Part shown: piece after piece, positions 14,613 to 23,659 of the stretch
Layout: the number at the start of each line of letters is the position of its first letter
Numbering within the stretch: position 1 is the first letter of the stretch
Assembly: GCA_015232535.1 (NCBI GenBank)
Contig: JADFZM010000008.1
Coordinates: forward strand, 1-37,923
DNA: 37,923 bases
Reading direction: 5' to 3'
DNA from: Candidatus Omnitrophota bacterium
Lineage (GTDB): Bacteria; Omnitrophota; Gorgyraeia; Zapsychrales; Zapsychraceae
The notes under the pieces: generated by a model
What the model saw: the letters and a program-made list of their open reading frames with translations, nothing else
Database searches by the model: none
Told to the model about the DNA's origin: nothing
Translations under genes and position numbers: made by a program

Positions 14613-16920
14613 ACGATATATCTTTATTCTTAAGCGCTTTTAAAACCTTATCGGGAGTAAAAGGCAACTCTTTTAACCTGATACCAACTGCGTCTTCGAT
14701 AGCGTTAGCGATAGCCGCAGCAGTCGGCAATAACGCTGCCTCTCCCATTCCCTTTGCCCCGAACGGCCCTTGGGGGTCGTTGGTCTCGATTAAAATCGTC
14801 TCCGTTTCGGGAATATCGGTCGAACGCGGCACCCGGTAACCCGAGAAATTACAATTTGTTATTTTACCATCTTTTAAAAATAAGTCTTCAAAAAAAGTAT
14901 ATCCAAGGCCCATAGTCAAAGCGCCTTCGATTTGACTCTCCACAGAGGAAGGATTGATTGCCCTTCCTACATCATGGGCATCCCAAATTTTTATAATTTT
15001 AACTCTTCCCGTATTTTTATCAACCTCTACTTCAGCTATTTGCGCCTCATAGCTATAGGTGCTTGAAACGTGGCCCTCACCCGTCCTGAAATCGACGGGT
15101 GTAGTCTTCGGATTAAAACTACCGCGGCCGATGATTTGTTTACCGTAGTTAAAAGAATAGCAAAGCTCGATCGCTTTTTCAAAACTCAAGACAGCGGATG
15201 AATCTGCCTTTCTAACTATATTTTCGGCACTAATATCCAAATCGTCGGCAGTCGTTTTGTATTCTTTTGAAACAACTTCCAATATCTGGCTTTTTGCATC
15301 CCGGGCGGCTAAAAGCGCGGCGTTACCGGAGATGAAAGTAACACGCGACGCAAAACTTCCCGTATCAAAAGGCGTGATCTCCGTATCTGCGGCTTTACAA
15401 TTGATCCGCATAAAGTTTATACCCAGTTCCTGAGCGGCAATCTGTGACAAAGCGGTATTCGAGCCTTGCCCGGTGTCCGCCGCGCCGGTGAATAAATAAA
15501 CCGAGCAATCCTCTTCAATTTTTATGATCGCCCCGGCTGATTCGTGTGATTTATACATTTTTGAACCCATAACATCCGCCGCTATACCGATCCCGATACC
15601 GCGGCATATGCCTTTTTGTTTGCCGCGTTTTTTCCCCCAATCGGAAGCTGTTGCCGCCGAATGAATGCACTCTTTCAAGCCGTTACTCGAAATCTGCATT
15701 TTATTTATGGTGACCATATTAGGGCGGGTAATATTCTTCAGGCGGAATTCAATAGGGTCCATACCTATGCCTTTAGCCAATAAATCCATATGCGATTCTA
15801 CGGCAAATCCGGATTGAACGCCTCCGAATCCCCGTATCGCCCCGCAAATAGGGGTATTGGTGTAAACGCGGTATCCGGTCATACGGATATTCTTCAAATC
15901 ATAAACCATAAATATGCGCATGATCGCCGCGGCCAAGACCGTAGGTCCGTAGCTGCAATAAGCTCCTCCGTCGGCAATAACCTCGCCTGTTATCGCCATA
16001 AGAGTGCCGTCTTTTTTAACGCCGGATTTAAGCTTGTACTGCATAGAATGTTTCCGACGGGATGCGAGGAATTCCTCCTCCCGGGTATAACATATTTTTA
16101 CCGGCATGCCGCCCGCTTTTTTTGATAATAGGCACGCGGAGAAGTCCATCGGAAGCATCTCGAGTTTACCGCCGAACCCGCCTCCCGTCGGCATTTTAAT
16201 AACCCGGATATCGTTTAGATCCATTTTCAGGCATTTGGCCATGGCTTCTCTGATTTTGAAAGGAGCTTGGTGCGAAACCCATAAGGTAATTTTGTTCGAG
16301 GCTGTTTCCCATTGGCCTATACAAACATGAGTTTCCATGCAGGCATGTACCGCTGATTGGCATTCAAAAACATCCTCCCTAACATAATCCGATTCTTTTA
16401 AAGCCCTGTCGGGATTACCGAAATTTACAGGCAGGATCAAAGCAATATTATTCCTTACATGGCCATGTATCTGAGGGGCATCTGGCTTCATAGCCTCTGA
16501 GGCCTTGAATACCGAGGGAAGGATCTCATATTTTACATCAATAAGTTTTAAGGCGGCCTCGGCTGTCTCCTCGTTTACCGCCGCGACAGCCCCAACTTCA
16601 TCCCCGATATAACGAACCTTTTCCCCCTCCAGAGGAAGCTGGTCGACAGTGTGCGGGAAGAAGAATTCGTTAGAACCGAATTTTATATTCAAGGTGTCTT
16701 TAGCGGTTATTACCGCCTTGACCCCGGGCAGCTTTTCGGCCTTCGATGTGTCTATTGAAATTATCCTAGCATGCGGATGCGGGCTGCGCAGCATCTTTGC
16801 AAAGAGCATGTTAGGAAAAGACATATCGGATGTGTACTTCGTCTCTCCCGTGACCAGCCCTCTACCGTCGATACGCGGGATGCTTTTTCCTACAGGATTA
16901 ATAAACTTCTCATTTAACAT
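14611..16920 (-). CDS. Molybdenum hydroxylase large subunit (xanthine dehydrogenase family)
   Basis: This 769-residue molybdopterin-binding subunit belongs to the xanthine oxidase family, whose members hydroxylate N-heterocycles or aldehydes using water. Landmarks are the aldehyde oxidase a/b hammerhead region near the N terminus, GGGFGGKLE, the Mo-site loop CGAIRGFGGVQSG, the Gln-containing stretch GAADTGQGSNT, and the catalytic Glu (about 727) in GAKGMGEAAL. The loop resembles xanthine dehydrogenase and not the Cys-selenide CoxL type (AYRCSFR), so CO dehydrogenase is unlikely. It overlaps the 2Fe-2S gene by 11 nt and ends the operon. Substrate is unknown; the cotranscribed nadC raises the possibility of a nicotinate- or pyridine-type substrate, which is only an inference. 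Confidence 0.93.
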   Translation of the reverse strand: MLNEKFINPVGKSIPRIDGRGLVTGETKYTSDMSFPNMLFAKMLRSPHPHARIISIDTSKAEKLPGVKAVITAKDTLNIKFGSNEFFFPHTVDQLPLEGEKVRYIGDEVGAVAAVNEETAEAALKLIDVKYEILPSVFKASEAMKPDAPQIHGHVRNNIALILPVNFGNPDRALKESDYVREDVFECQSAVHACMETHVCIGQWETASNKITLWVSHQAPFKIREAMAKCLKMDLNDIRVIKMPTGGGFGGKLEMLPMDFSACLLSKKAGGMPVKICYTREEEFLASRRKHSMQYKLKSGVKKDGTLMAITGEVIADGGAYCSYGPTVLAAAIMRIFMVYDLKNIRMTGYRVYTNTPICGAIRGFGGVQSGFAVESHMDLLAKGIGMDPIEFRLKNITRPNMVTINKMQISSNGLKECIHSAATASDWGKKRGKQKGICRGIGIGIAADVMGSKMYKSHESAGAIIKIEEDCSVYLFTGAADTGQGSNTALSQIAAQELGINFMRINCKAADTEITPFDTGSFASRVTFISGNAALLAARDAKSQILEVVSKEYKTTADDLDISAENIVRKADSSAVLSFEKAIELCYSFNYGKQIIGRGSFNPKTTPVDFRTGEGHVSSTYSYEAQIAEVEVDKNTGRVKIIKIWDAHDVGRAINPSSVESQIEGALTMGLGYTFFEDLFLKDGKITNCNFSGYRVPRSTDIPETETILIETNDPQGPFGAKGMGEAALLPTAAAIANAIEDAVGIRLKELPFTPDKVLKALKNKDIS

Positions 16921-17386
16921 TATTCTTCTTTAACTCCGAAGCGGCTGATTCGACAGCTTCAAATATTTTTTGATACCCGGCACAGCGGCAGATATTCCCG
17001 TCAAGACCTATTTTTATTTCTTCCTTGGACGGCGAGGGATTCTTGTCCAAAAGCGCTTTAGATGACAGAACCATGCCCGGGATACAGAACCCGCATTGCA
17101 CCGCGCCTTTCTCCAGAAACGCTTCCTGCAAAGGATGAAGCTTATCCCCTTGCGCTAGACCTTCAATTGTAGTAATTTCCTCTCCCTCTAAATCGCAGGC
17201 TAAAGAAACACAGGACAGGACTGATTTCCCGTTCACTAAAACAGTACATGCCCCGCACTCGGCTTCATCGCAACCGTGCTTTGTCCCGGTCAACCCTAGA
17301 TTATCGCGCAAAACCTCTAGCAATGTCTCATGGCCCATTAAATCAAGAGTATAAACTGTTTTATTTATTTTAAGTTTAACAAACAT
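16910..17386 (-). CDS. Molybdenum hydroxylase 2Fe-2S subunit
   Basis: This 158-residue electron-transfer subunit carries both iron-sulfur clusters of the hydroxylase. The plant-ferredoxin-type cluster is ligated by Cys39, Cys44, Cys47 and Cys59 (HGCDEAECGACT). The helical C-terminal cluster is ligated by Cys98, Cys101, Cys133 and Cys135 (QCGFC and CRCAGY). All eight ligands are present. It shares one base with the FAD subunit gene (TAATG) and overlaps the large-subunit gene by 11 nt, which suggests the three chains are made together. Confidence 0.96.
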   Translation of the reverse strand: MFVKLKINKTVYTLDLMGHETLLEVLRDNLGLTGTKHGCDEAECGACTVLVNGKSVLSCVSLACDLEGEEITTIEGLAQGDKLHPLQEAFLEKGAVQCGFCIPGMVLSSKALLDKNPSPSKEEIKIGLDGNICRCAGYQKIFEAVESAASELKKNNVK

Positions 17387-18228
17387 TATCCTTTCAACTC
17401 CCTGAAAGCTTCTTTAATTATATGCCGAAAAAGAGTTTTCTTATAATCATCCGACTTAAGATCATAAAGCCTATAATCCATGTTCTCTGCGATCTTTGGA
17501 AATAAAGCGGAATTAAGTTCTTTTCCCTCCAGAAATCCTTCCAACTTATTGTCTCTTTGAGGAAAACTAATACAGTTATTAACCACTATCCGCGCCTTTT
17601 TAATCTTTTTTTTATCCGTTCTGATATTAGCGCACAGAGCTAAGAAAGGCTTGTCAACAGAAGCAAATTTAGTCGACCTTTTGTAAACAACCTTAGCGTC
17701 CGGATCTATCTTAATGATTATTTCAGTCAATATTTTATCCGCGCCTATCTTATAATCTACAAAATCCTCCGCGCCGACTATTTCTGTTTTCTTATCCCGG
17801 CCGATAAACTTTAGCTTCGCATCATAGGCTATCATTACCGCCAAAAGTTCCGCCCAGACAAAACGGCTGGCAATATTTCCGCCTATTGTTGCCATATTCC
17901 TTATCGGCGATGTCGCGATAGACGAGCAGGCAACCTTTAAAGCGGAAAGATTCTTATCCACAATGCTCGATTCGGCAATTTCCGTTAAGGTGGTCATTGC
18001 CTTTATGGTTATTTCATTTTTATCTTTCTTAATCCCTTTTAACTCAGGGATCTTATAAAGACTGATAATGTTAGCGGGGGTTTTGGCCCCTCTTTTTTTC
18101 CATGCCTTTAAATGGTTAAGAAGGAAGGTCCCGCCGGCCTTGATTTTATAGTCATTAATCGTAGCGCATAATTTGCACAATTCGGAAAGAGTTACGGGAG
18201 AATGGTATGTGAAGTTATTTAAAAGCAT
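17386..18228 (-). CDS. Molybdenum hydroxylase FAD-binding subunit
   Basis: This 280-residue flavoprotein subunit passes electrons from the iron-sulfur clusters to an acceptor. The FAD pyrophosphate motif AGGTF is at 31-35 and TIGGN at 114-118, preceded by SPIRNMA. The usual acidic residue after AGGT is replaced by Phe, and an insertion GAKTPANIISL follows, both within family variation. The C-terminal CO-dehydrogenase-flavoprotein domain is present. It starts 5 nt after the CPBP protease stop and is coupled to the 2Fe-2S subunit. Confidence 0.92.
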   Translation of the reverse strand: MLLNNFTYHSPVTLSELCKLCATINDYKIKAGGTFLLNHLKAWKKRGAKTPANIISLYKIPELKGIKKDKNEITIKAMTTLTEIAESSIVDKNLSALKVACSSIATSPIRNMATIGGNIASRFVWAELLAVMIAYDAKLKFIGRDKKTEIVGAEDFVDYKIGADKILTEIIIKIDPDAKVVYKRSTKFASVDKPFLALCANIRTDKKKIKKARIVVNNCISFPQRDNKLEGFLEGKELNSALFPKIAENMDYRLYDLKSDDYKKTLFRHIIKEAFRELKG

Positions 18229-18233
18229 CGGAT

Positions 18234-20054
18234 TTAATCCTTCATAGCTATTTCAACCACCGCGACATCCCAACCGTGAGAGATGATCTCAGCAAAGACT
18301 TCCTCTTTTGTTTTTCCCTTAAACTTATCAGTATTATTCTTTAAATGTTCTTTCAATATTCCCAGGTTATAAAGCTGATGCTTATTTAAATGCCAAGCCA
18401 TTTCTTTCTCTTCTTCGCTCCTATTAAGCTTAAAAGCTATAAGGGCAAAAGCGGCGGGTATGGATAAAACCACAATCGAGCTAATAAAATCTGCTGGAAG
18501 ACTCTTCCCGAGCAAATAACCTGAAGAGCTCCAGAAAACATCAAAAAGATAATGGGCCACTATTACCGTTATAAGCCCGTATTTTAAATATACAAAAGCC
18601 AGGAAAAATCCTAATATGGAAACTTCTATGCCCCTAAACCACATAGGAAAGACCGGATACGTGCTATGGGCAAAACCCCAGATAAGAGAAGAAACTATCG
18701 CCGCGATAAGAGTGCTTTTTATCAATTTCTTACCCCAGCTTATGGCGAAAAGCCGGTACATCAACTCTTCCGTAAAGCTGGCTTTAAACCCGACCGTAAA
18801 CGCCGCTAAAAAAGGCAGATAGGCAGTAGACAACTGCCCCGATAAAGTGTGTTCTACCCAGACTCCCAAATAAGTTTGCCCGATTTTCGTAATAAAAGAC
18901 TGTATCCCGAGCATGATAAGAAAACAAAAGTAACCCAGGATAATAAGCCCCGCCACTCCACGGGAAAAGAATGTTGAATTAATATAATGCAAAAAAGACC
19001 CGTGCTTATGCTCTCGCAAAAGCTCATAACGCAAAGATTCGCCCGATAGGCTCGGCATCAAAAGAGCTACTGTTGCCAAAAGAGCGTTCATGGCGGAGCC
19101 GACAATAAAACGGGCAATGTAAGAGTTAAAAGAAGACGTCGTGCTATAGCCGTAAAGTATCGACTGAAAATTATTAGCGTTTGCAGCCAAAGAGAGAAAG
19201 AAAGATATGCAGGTAATTGCTATATAAAAACGCTTGGTCAGGTGCATCGACAAGTGGTTTCTTCTCAAGACTATATAAAATATCGCCCCGACAAACAAAA
19301 TGACATGGAAGACGCTGACGACGGAAGAGATATTATCCGAGATGCTTGATTCCTTGGCTAACATCCGGTTAAATTTCTCGGGGATATCGAAATAATTCGA
19401 GGAAAACGACAAAACTTCGTCTCCGGCAACGGTTCCTCCCGTTAAAAGCTTGCCCGTACCGGAATCGGCTTCCTTGCTCCATGGTATTTCCACATCATTT
19501 TTCTGCCAGGTAAAAGAGTATTCCGATCTCTGGTCGAGGTTTGATTTATTGTCGTTTTTGATCTTATATTCATCAGGGTTAAAGCTTATCCTCTTGGCAA
19601 GATAATCAGCTACTTTTTGTTGCGCCTCCTCTTTCTCTATTGGGCGCCTGTAATCCGTTTCCTTAATAAGATGTGAAAAGCCTATGAGCCTTCCTGTGGA
19701 CGAACTTACGGTAAGGTTAAACTGTTCAATTTGATGTTCCTTGTAATACCTGGTTCTCCAAAAAAAGAGATCGATATTATTTTTCTCGACAAACCCCCTA
19801 AAACCTCCGAAACCCAGAGTTTTTTGCACATAACGGGTGGCATTAGATTCCCTTCCGAGAACTACCGCCCTACGGTATCCGTTGAAATCATAACCGCCTT
19901 CTTTTAAATATTTCTCCGTGAGTTGTACGGCTTTTTTCCTGTCAACGGAGAGGTCCATTAGAGAAAGCTGCGGATAGCTGAAATTGAACCAAACGATCAA
20001 GCTTAACAAAGCTGATAAAGAGAAATTTATCCAGGTTTTTTTCTTAATATCCAT
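18234..20054 (-). CDS. CPBP-family (CAAX-like) intramembrane metalloprotease
   Basis: This 606-residue membrane protein belongs to the CPBP/Rce1 glutamyl-intramembrane-protease family. An N-terminal helix (about 9-27) is followed by roughly 200 extracytoplasmic residues with two copies of a weak PepSY-like pattern, and then by about eight transmembrane helices from residue 248 on. The active-site motifs are intact: SFTEELMYR (Glu429, Glu430, Arg434), GFAHS (His463) and HYLFD (His501, Asp505). The large N-terminal domain is unusual, since many CPBP proteins are only the helical core. It lies in the nadC/hydroxylase operon with 10- and 5-nt gaps. Its substrate, and whether it relates to the hydroxylase, are not evident. 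Confidence 0.9.
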   Translation of the reverse strand: MDIKKKTWINFSLSALLSLIVWFNFSYPQLSLMDLSVDRKKAVQLTEKYLKEGGYDFNGYRRAVVLGRESNATRYVQKTLGFGGFRGFVEKNNIDLFFWRTRYYKEHQIEQFNLTVSSSTGRLIGFSHLIKETDYRRPIEKEEAQQKVADYLAKRISFNPDEYKIKNDNKSNLDQRSEYSFTWQKNDVEIPWSKEADSGTGKLLTGGTVAGDEVLSFSSNYFDIPEKFNRMLAKESSISDNISSVVSVFHVILFVGAIFYIVLRRNHLSMHLTKRFYIAITCISFFLSLAANANNFQSILYGYSTTSSFNSYIARFIVGSAMNALLATVALLMPSLSGESLRYELLREHKHGSFLHYINSTFFSRGVAGLIILGYFCFLIMLGIQSFITKIGQTYLGVWVEHTLSGQLSTAYLPFLAAFTVGFKASFTEELMYRLFAISWGKKLIKSTLIAAIVSSLIWGFAHSTYPVFPMWFRGIEVSILGFFLAFVYLKYGLITVIVAHYLFDVFWSSSGYLLGKSLPADFISSIVVLSIPAAFALIAFKLNRSEEEKEMAWHLNKHQLYNLGILKEHLKNNTDKFKGKTKEEVFAEIISHGWDVAVVEIAMKD

Positions 20055-20064
20055 GGCGAAAGGC

Positions 20065-20787
20065 TTATAGTAAATGTAGAACCTCTTTTGGAAGTTTCTT
20101 TAACTCCGCACTGCCTAATATTTTTATCGACCAGCGCAGTAATTTTATTTTCTTGCTTAATTTAGGCCCAGGGTCATTTATTACGGCTAATTTCTTCCGT
20201 GAAAGAAAAAGTACTTTGCTTAAAGTATCAAAAATTATCCTGGCCTCCCGGGTCCTGTTTTGCCCGCTCTCGATAATACTGTTTAAGCTGGTATAGGCCA
20301 TATCATTTACCGTCGAGTTATAATGATCTAGTTTCTGTATTAAGCTGCGCATTGAAAAAGCGAAATAACGGTAGCGGTCCAAAATACAAAGGGTATGCAT
20401 TATTTCGACCTGAACAAAAGGAGAATCGGCCCTATCTAGTCTCCTCAGGAGAAATTTCTCGAAATATACTTTCTCTTTCCCGACCACCTCCTCGGCAAAT
20501 TGCTCCCGAAAAGCCCTGATAGCAGCCGTGCCTTGATACGGGCTTAAGGTGTCGTCTTTTACCATCTCGAGCAAAATTTCCTTTGTTTGAGCTTGATACT
20601 GCTTGGCGTAGCCTTCAATAAGGCTTTTATCATCGAAAATGGTATGAGGATGTGAACCTGCGATTAAATTGAAAGGGGCGGAAGTTTTTTCTCCTCCGTT
20701 CACTTCCTGGGCCTCAGCGCCTGTGGCACATACAGCCGACAAAAAAAAGACTTGTAAGCAAACCAAAGATAAATTTATTAATTTCAT
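20065..20787 (-). CDS. Exported protein of unknown function
   Basis: I do not recognise this 240-residue protein. A cleavable signal peptide is clear (MKLINLSLVCLQVFF, cleaved near ATGAEA). The mature part is mostly helical and charged, with segments such as HTLCILDRYRYFAFSMRSL that could be HEAT-like helical repeats. It starts 1 nt from the nadC stop and ends 10 nt before the CPBP protease gene. It is therefore probably cotranscribed with both and may act with the protease in the envelope. Confidence 0.75.
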   Translation of the reverse strand: MKLINLSLVCLQVFFLSAVCATGAEAQEVNGGEKTSAPFNLIAGSHPHTIFDDKSLIEGYAKQYQAQTKEILLEMVKDDTLSPYQGTAAIRAFREQFAEEVVGKEKVYFEKFLLRRLDRADSPFVQVEIMHTLCILDRYRYFAFSMRSLIQKLDHYNSTVNDMAYTSLNSIIESGQNRTREARIIFDTLSKVLFLSRKKLAVINDPGPKLSKKIKLLRWSIKILGSAELKKLPKEVLHLL

Positions 20788-20788
20788 A

Positions 20789-21643
20789 TTAACGAATAAA
20801 ATCCATTGAAACGTCTATAAACTTATGAGTGTGGGTTAAAGCCCCGACAGAAATATGGTCGATACCGGTTGAAGCGATCTTTTTTATGTTCTTTAAAGTA
20901 ATCCCTCCCGAGGCCTCGAGGATGGGGCGGTTTTCCCCTTTGGCTTTTTGAGTGATCTCTATCGCCTTTTTTATTTCTTTTAGATTCATATTATCCAGCA
21001 TTATGATATCCGGGTCAGCGCGTAGGGCCTGCCTGAGTTGAGTGAAGTTATCCACTTCTATTTCAACCATCTTATGGGTTTTTGTCCGGAAATATTTGAT
21101 CACCTCCGATAGGCATTTGACTTTATCTCCTAAGGCTTCGCGGTGATTATCTTTGATCAAAACAAAATCGATAAGGTTGAGGCGGTGATTAGTACCTCCT
21201 CCGCATTTAACGGCATATTTCTCCAGGCGGCGCATGCCGGGAGTGGTTTTACGGGTATCAAGAATTTTTGACTTAAAAGGCTTTACAGCATCTACATAGC
21301 TTTTGGTATTTGTCGCTATTCCCGACAAATATGATAGAAAATTTAGAGCGGTCCGTTCACCTGTCAAAAGGGCCCTGGTCTTGCCTTTTAAGAATAAAAC
21401 TTTGTCTCCCTTTTTTACTATCTCTCCGTCTTTAAAATATTCCTTGAACACGATATTCCTGTCAAGAAGCCTAAAAACATATTTTGCGACCTTGATACCG
21501 CAAAGTATGCCGTCTTCCTTAAAAATAATATTCCCTTGAGAACTCTTATCTTTGGGAATGATAAGGTTGGTCGTTATATCCTCATCAACGGCATCTTCCC
21601 TAAAAGCCTCTAAAACGATATGTCTGTATTCTTTTTTAAGCAT
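20789..21643 (-). CDS. nadC: Nicotinate-nucleotide pyrophosphorylase (quinolinate phosphoribosyltransferase)
   Basis: This enzyme converts quinolinate and PRPP to nicotinate mononucleotide, CO2 and PPi in de novo NAD synthesis. Family motifs are EDITTNLII near the N terminus, DTRKTTPGMR, GGGTNHR, IKDNH and EASGGITLKNI, giving a complete 284-residue enzyme. It is the first gene of a minus-strand operon continuing into an exported protein, a CPBP protease and the hydroxylase subunits. AGGA ten nt upstream of ATG serves as ribosome-binding site, and a good promoter is at 21680-21708. No other de novo NAD genes (nadA, nadB) are in the window. Confidence 0.95.
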   Translation of the reverse strand: MLKKEYRHIVLEAFREDAVDEDITTNLIIPKDKSSQGNIIFKEDGILCGIKVAKYVFRLLDRNIVFKEYFKDGEIVKKGDKVLFLKGKTRALLTGERTALNFLSYLSGIATNTKSYVDAVKPFKSKILDTRKTTPGMRRLEKYAVKCGGGTNHRLNLIDFVLIKDNHREALGDKVKCLSEVIKYFRTKTHKMVEIEVDNFTQLRQALRADPDIIMLDNMNLKEIKKAIEITQKAKGENRPILEASGGITLKNIKKIASTGIDHISVGALTHTHKFIDVSMDFIR

Positions 21644-21679
21644 ACTTAATATCCTAGTATATATATTACTATTTGTGTG

Positions 21680-21708
21680 ATTATAATATCGGCGGGAGTT
21701 TGGCGCAA
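21680..21708 (-). promoter_or_regulatory. Sigma-70-type promoter of the nadC operon
   Basis: On the minus strand TTGCGC (21708-21703) and a perfect TATAAT (21685-21680) are separated by 17 nt. Transcription would start near 21673. An inverted repeat TAGTA-N7-TACTA (21655-21671) covers the start site and could be a repressor site, though it is short and AT-rich. Confidence 0.75.
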
Positions 21709-21769
21709 GGTAATTTTAGGGTTTGCCAAAATAAATATTTGAATAAAAACTGATAACTGTTGCGCTAGT

Positions 21770-23659
21770 TCACCGATTGTTCCCGTCACCGGGATAAGCC
21801 TGCATCACTCCATTCTTACGGTTGTGCACGATTATCGGCTCTCCGTTAAGCAAAACCACATAATTGTGATGCGGATCAACTTCAAAGTTAAAGATATCGT
21901 ATTTCTCCCCGGATTTACCGGTAACTTTTTCTATTTTCTCAATATTAATATCTTCCTGGGAAGTGTTGGTCAAGGTATCTCCGCTTTTCATTTTTCCGAT
22001 TTTCACCCATTCTCCTTTACTCAATACAGGGTGAATCGCCGTAACTTTAAGAGTACCGTTAACTATCAAATATTCCGCCTCGGGAGAGTGCTCAAGTATT
22101 TTATCCACCTTGCCTATTGCCATTTCTTTATTTTCTTCATCGTAAGACATGACTAAATCTCCGGCCTTTACTTCCTGAATAAGTTTTGTTTTCCCGTCGG
22201 CCATTAAAACCATGGTGTCTGCTAGAAAACATCCTCCGCCGCAGCTATAAACACAATTACCGTTCTTTGATTTCATGTTAGGGTTAGGGCAACAGGCATC
22301 GCTTAAGCCATCGCAACTTTTTCCGTTATCCGGCCCGGCATAGTAAAGCCCTCCGGTTGTTTCACTGCATTCGAATCTTCTTTGAAGCGAGGAATATACC
22401 TGCCTAGGGTAAACAAAATCAGGGTTACTGCCGTTATCAGCAATACTCATTATACCCCACCATTCTTCGTTAAAATAATTGTCGGCGGATGGCGGATACC
22501 AATCAGGAACACCGTCTCTGGGACAATCCGTATCAATAGGCCCAAAACCCCCGAAATCATGATCATCATTATATTCCCAATTACGGGTCTTCCACCATTC
22601 ATCAGAATACTCCATTACACTGGCGCCGATACAAACATTATTGTTGCGAACCACTTCATCCCAAAGCCTTCCTACCCAGGCCGCCTGGGTCGATTGATCT
22701 TCATAACCATTTTGGGGATTTTGCGGATCAACGGTAAAATAAGCATCCGTACCGAATTCCGAAATCCATAAGGGCTTTGATGTCTTAGAAGCAAAATCAT
22801 TAAAAACCTGGCCAAAAGAAATTCCATAATAGATATTAGTTCCCCAAATATCCAAATCCGGCATCTGGCTGTCGGTTGACCCATAAGCAGGCACACCGAT
22901 AGAAGTTATATCCCCGTTCACAACAGCGACAGGATGATAATCATAGCAATTATTCGGGTAGGTCGGGCATTCGGCCTTATGAGCCTCAAAAGCTAATTGA
23001 TTAACCAGCGAATACCAAGCCATTAAAAAATCCTTCCGTCCATTATACTCTGTTGGTATAGATAGATTATTCTCATTTCCTAGTGCCCAAAATAGAATTG
23101 CATTATGATTTTTAAAAGTATTGACATAAGCTTTAAAGTCTTCGATTATAGCCTGCCGGGAAGAGACATAGTTAGGGCTTTGATTATTTAAGTAATCCGG
23201 GATGTTCCAAACGATATGATTTACATTACACCAGGGATATTCGGCTTGAATCCAGAATCCAGCGATGACTTTTATCGGATTGACACCGTTATTCTCAGCG
23301 GCGTTTAGAAATGCTGTTGTGAGTTTTGTCGTAAAGCGTCCGCCAACTTCTGTATCGTCCCCTTTCCAAATACGTACAGTGTTTGATTGCAAGTTACGAA
23401 GGTGGGCTAAATCGCGATTATATATCAACGGATCCCCAAAAATGTTCGGGCCCCAGTCATCCGGCTGACGGCCTATAGGATACGGTGAATAACCGGTGCT
23501 TCTTATGATATAGTTCTCATATTGACCGTTTCCGTCGAAATCAACCAAAAGGCTTCTTCCTTCCACCTTCACTTTGGGGCTGGCCTCAGAGTTAATCGGC
23601 AAAAGGAAGCAGAAAAAAAATAATAAAATAAAAAGGGGTATATTTCTTAAATTAAACAT
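21770..23659 (-). CDS. Secreted glycoside hydrolase with C-terminal Hint domain
   Basis: The 629-residue product has a signal peptide (MFNLRNIPLFILLFFFCFLL, cleaved near SEA). A TIM-barrel glycoside hydrolase of GH-A clan style (about 30-430) follows, with acid/base Glu196 in WALGNEN and nucleophile Glu301 in ISEFG. A Cys-rich linker follows (CC, CVYSCGGGC). A Hint/intein-like domain (477-613) starts with Cys477 in CFLADT, has the block-B motif TAIH (540-543) and ends with VHN (His612, Asn613). The residue after Asn613 is Arg, so protein splicing is not expected, but N-terminal thioester cleavage or Asn cyclisation could occur. Only 16 residues follow, with no toxin domain. It is the last gene of the riboswitch-controlled pseudopilin cluster. 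Polysaccharide substrate is unknown; the catalytic region recalls beta-glucanase/GH2-GH5-GH72 relatives. Confidence 0.85.
   Translation of the reverse strand: MFNLRNIPLFILLFFFCFLLPINSEASPKVKVEGRSLLVDFDGNGQYENYIIRSTGYSPYPIGRQPDDWGPNIFGDPLIYNRDLAHLRNLQSNTVRIWKGDDTEVGGRFTTKLTTAFLNAAENNGVNPIKVIAGFWIQAEYPWCNVNHIVWNIPDYLNNQSPNYVSSRQAIIEDFKAYVNTFKNHNAILFWALGNENNLSIPTEYNGRKDFLMAWYSLVNQLAFEAHKAECPTYPNNCYDYHPVAVVNGDITSIGVPAYGSTDSQMPDLDIWGTNIYYGISFGQVFNDFASKTSKPLWISEFGTDAYFTVDPQNPQNGYEDQSTQAAWVGRLWDEVVRNNNVCIGASVMEYSDEWWKTRNWEYNDDHDFGGFGPIDTDCPRDGVPDWYPPSADNYFNEEWWGIMSIADNGSNPDFVYPRQVYSSLQRRFECSETTGGLYYAGPDNGKSCDGLSDACCPNPNMKSKNGNCVYSCGGGCFLADTMVLMADGKTKLIQEVKAGDLVMSYDEENKEMAIGKVDKILEHSPEAEYLIVNGTLKVTAIHPVLSKGEWVKIGKMKSGDTLTNTSQEDINIEKIEKVTGKSGEKYDIFNFEVDPHHNYVVLLNGEPIIVHNRKNGVMQAYPGDGNNR

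Noticed and set aside
21770-22210. Full protein-splicing intein in the glycosidase gene
   Set aside because: The residue after the terminal His-Asn is Arg and not Cys, Ser or Thr, and only 16 residues follow, so there is no proper C-extein.
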